Below are positions 41,069 to 42,289 of a stretch of DNA of 42,289 nt, piece after piece. The notes under the pieces are model-generated. The model saw nothing but the letters and a program-made list of their open reading frames with translations, made no database searches and had not been told where the DNA came from. Source of the stretch: DATJPD01 sp036394195 (GTDB lineage Bacteria > Pseudomonadota > Alphaproteobacteria > CACIAM-22H2); contig DASWFO010000118.1 of NCBI GenBank assembly GCA_036394195.1, positions 1 through 42,289 of the forward strand, read 5' to 3'. Position 1 is the stretch's first letter; each line of letters starts with the position of its first letter. The position numbers were made by a program, and so were the translations under genes.

Positions 41069-42289
41069 GCCGCTTTGGCCTGCTGTGCATAGACCAGCCG
41101 CGCCCAGCCGCGGAAGCCGCGCGCCGCCGCGGCGGGATCGCCCGCCGTCTCGCCCTGCACCCATTCCTGCACGGGCACGACGAAGCCGGTCTTGGCGCGG
41201 TGCCGCACCTGGTCCGGCAAGGGCGTGCGGCAGACATCGGCCATGTCGCCCTTCGACGGCGGTGTGTCGCTGGCGAGCAGCGGCGCCAGGCGCGCCAGCA
41301 GCACCGTGTCGACCAGCGGCACGCGGATCTCCAGCGAATGCGCCATGCCGGCCCAGTCGGAGTCGCGGAGCAGCTGATGGCGCATGTACCACGCGATCTC
41401 CATCGCGGTGACCTTGAGCCGCGGGCTGGCGAGCGCGGCGATTCCTTCGCCGAGACGGTCCAGGGTGTCGAGCTCGGCCAGGCCGGCGGCCGCCATCTCG
41501 CGCGGCAGGAGATCGGGGAGCTCCCACGGCATGAACAGGCAGCGCCGCAGCATATACGCGCCGGCAAAGCTGGTGCCGTATTCCAGCAGGCCCGGATATT
41601 TCGGCGGCACGCGGTTCTTGAGCCAGGGCGCCGTGGCGCGCCGCATCGCCCGGCCGAACCCGGCGAGGCCGGTGAACGGGCCCAACATGCGCACCAGGGT
41701 CGGCACCTGCCGGAAGCTCGGATATCCGGCGAAGATCTCGTCGCCGCCGAGCCCCGACAGCGCCACTTTCAGCCCCGCCTCGTGCGCCGCCTTGGCGACG
41801 AAATACGTGTTGGTGCCGTCGATCGACGGCTGATCCATCGCCTCGATGAGGGTGGCACGCTCGCTGGCGAATTCGCGCCCCGGCACCCACCGCGTGGTGT
41901 GCCGGGTGCCCCGTTGTTTCGCCACCAGCTCGGCGAGACGCGTCTCGTCGTTGGTGCCGCCCTCGAATTCGCGAAAGCCCAGGGTGAGCGTGATCAGATT
42001 GTCGGCGCCGTCCTCGGCGGCGAGCGCCGCGAGCGTGGTCGAATCGAGCCCCGCCGACAGGAACACGCCCACCGGCACGTCGGCGACAAAATGGTGGCGC
42101 AGGCTGTCGAGCAGGGCCGCGCGCAGCGCGTCGCGGCGCGCCCCCGCACCCTCGGGCGGCGCCGGCGCCGCGGCCAGCGTCTCGGTGAGGTTCCAATAGG
42201 GCTGCGGCGCGCGCACCCCCTGGCTGCCGATCCACTGCGTGGTGCCGGCGGGCAGGGCGCGGATGCCGCGATAGAGGGTGTAGGGATCC
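41065..42289 (-). CDS. Asparagine synthase-like amidotransferase, C-terminal part
   Basis: The gene enters from the right edge and ends here. The visible 407 or so codons start DPYTLYRGIRALPAGTTQW, the junction to the synthetase domain. The ATP-pyrophosphatase loop FLSAGLDSTTLAAL is near 42063-42025, then LSGLGGDEIFAGYPS and LEIRVPLVD. The N-terminal glutaminase domain with its Cys2 would lie outside. AsnB-like proteins are common in surface-glycan loci, where they may amidate sugars or acids rather than make asparagine. It overlaps the following GT gene by four bases and is the first visible gene of that operon. Confidence 0.9.
   Translation of the reverse strand, partial: DPYTLYRGIRALPAGTTQWIGSQGVRAPQPYWNLTETLAAAPAPPEGAGARRDALRAALLDSLRHHFVADVPVGVFLSAGLDSTTLAALAAEDGADNLITLTLGFREFEGGTNDETRLAELVAKQRGTRHTTRWVPGREFASERATLIEAMDQPSIDGTNTYFVAKAAHEAGLKVALSGLGGDEIFAGYPSFRQVPTLVRMLGPFTGLAGFGRAMRRATAPWLKNRVPPKYPGLLEYGTSFAGAYMLRRCLFMPWELPDLLPREMAAAGLAELDTLDRLGEGIAALASPRLKVTAMEIAWYMRHQLLRDSDWAGMAHSLEIRVPLVDTVLLARLAPLLASDTPPSKGDMADVCRTPLPDQVRHRAKTGFVVPVQEWVQGETAGDPAAAARGFRGWARLVYAQQAKAA

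Noticed and set aside
1..42289. Mobile element, prophage or CRISPR array
   Set aside because: No transposase, integrase or phage gene, no terminal inverted repeats and no spaced direct-repeat array were seen; the only tandem repeat is the short in-frame one in cobP.

Overview
The window is high-GC DNA of an alphaproteobacterial type. Genes are tightly packed, with many ATGA, GTGA and TGATG start/stop overlaps. The placement rests on gene content: Cob-style cobalamin enzymes, CobN and CobW, the betaine-lipid genes plcP-btaA-btaB, a hydantoin/D-amino-acid gene set and ParDE. A genus cannot be named from sequence alone. No rRNA, tRNA, CRISPR array, insertion sequence or prophage gene was seen, and no gap between genes exceeds 300 bases.

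Positions 1-21050 hold a nearly complete adenosylcobalamin biosynthesis locus in several transcription units: a cobA fragment (minus); nadX-like, cbiD, cobK and an ankyrin gene (plus); cbiX-cobH-cobL-cobI-cbiG/cobJ-cobM (minus); cobD (plus); cobP-cobW-cobN-cobO-cobQ (minus), led by a well-formed cobalamin riboswitch; cobS-cobC (minus); and cobT (plus). CbiX, CbiD and CbiG point to early cobalt insertion, yet CobN of the late-insertion chelatase is also present. CobG, CobZ, CobF, CobB/CbiA, BluB and the AAA+ CobS/CobT chelatase subunits are not in the window.

Positions 21053-25000 (minus) encode an ABC-2 exporter, a polyprenyl-phosphate sugar-1-phosphate transferase and a methyltransferase. 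Positions 25203-27923 (plus) encode a probable phospholipid-remodelling operon, plcP-btaA-btaB, preceded by a candidate Pho box. Phosphate-starved cells would use it to swap phospholipids for the betaine lipid DGTS.

Positions 27983-35374 hold a hydantoin/N-carbamoyl-amino-acid utilisation island. A D-hydantoinase, D-carbamoylase and flavin reductase lie on plus. A hydantoin/Asp-Glu-type racemase and a polar amino-acid ABC transporter lie on minus, with a ParDE toxin-antitoxin pair between the halves. A near-consensus sigma-54 promoter precedes the transporter, and a weaker one precedes the hydantoinase, which suggests control by nitrogen status.

Positions 35534-42289 begin with a PPP-type phosphatase and UDP-glucuronate decarboxylase (plus). 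An opposing surface-glycan operon follows (minus): an asparagine-synthase-like amidotransferase cut by the window edge, two GT4 glycosyltransferases and a Wzx-type flippase. Most functions are family-level assignments. The least certain calls are regulatory sites, substrate specificities and a few start codons.
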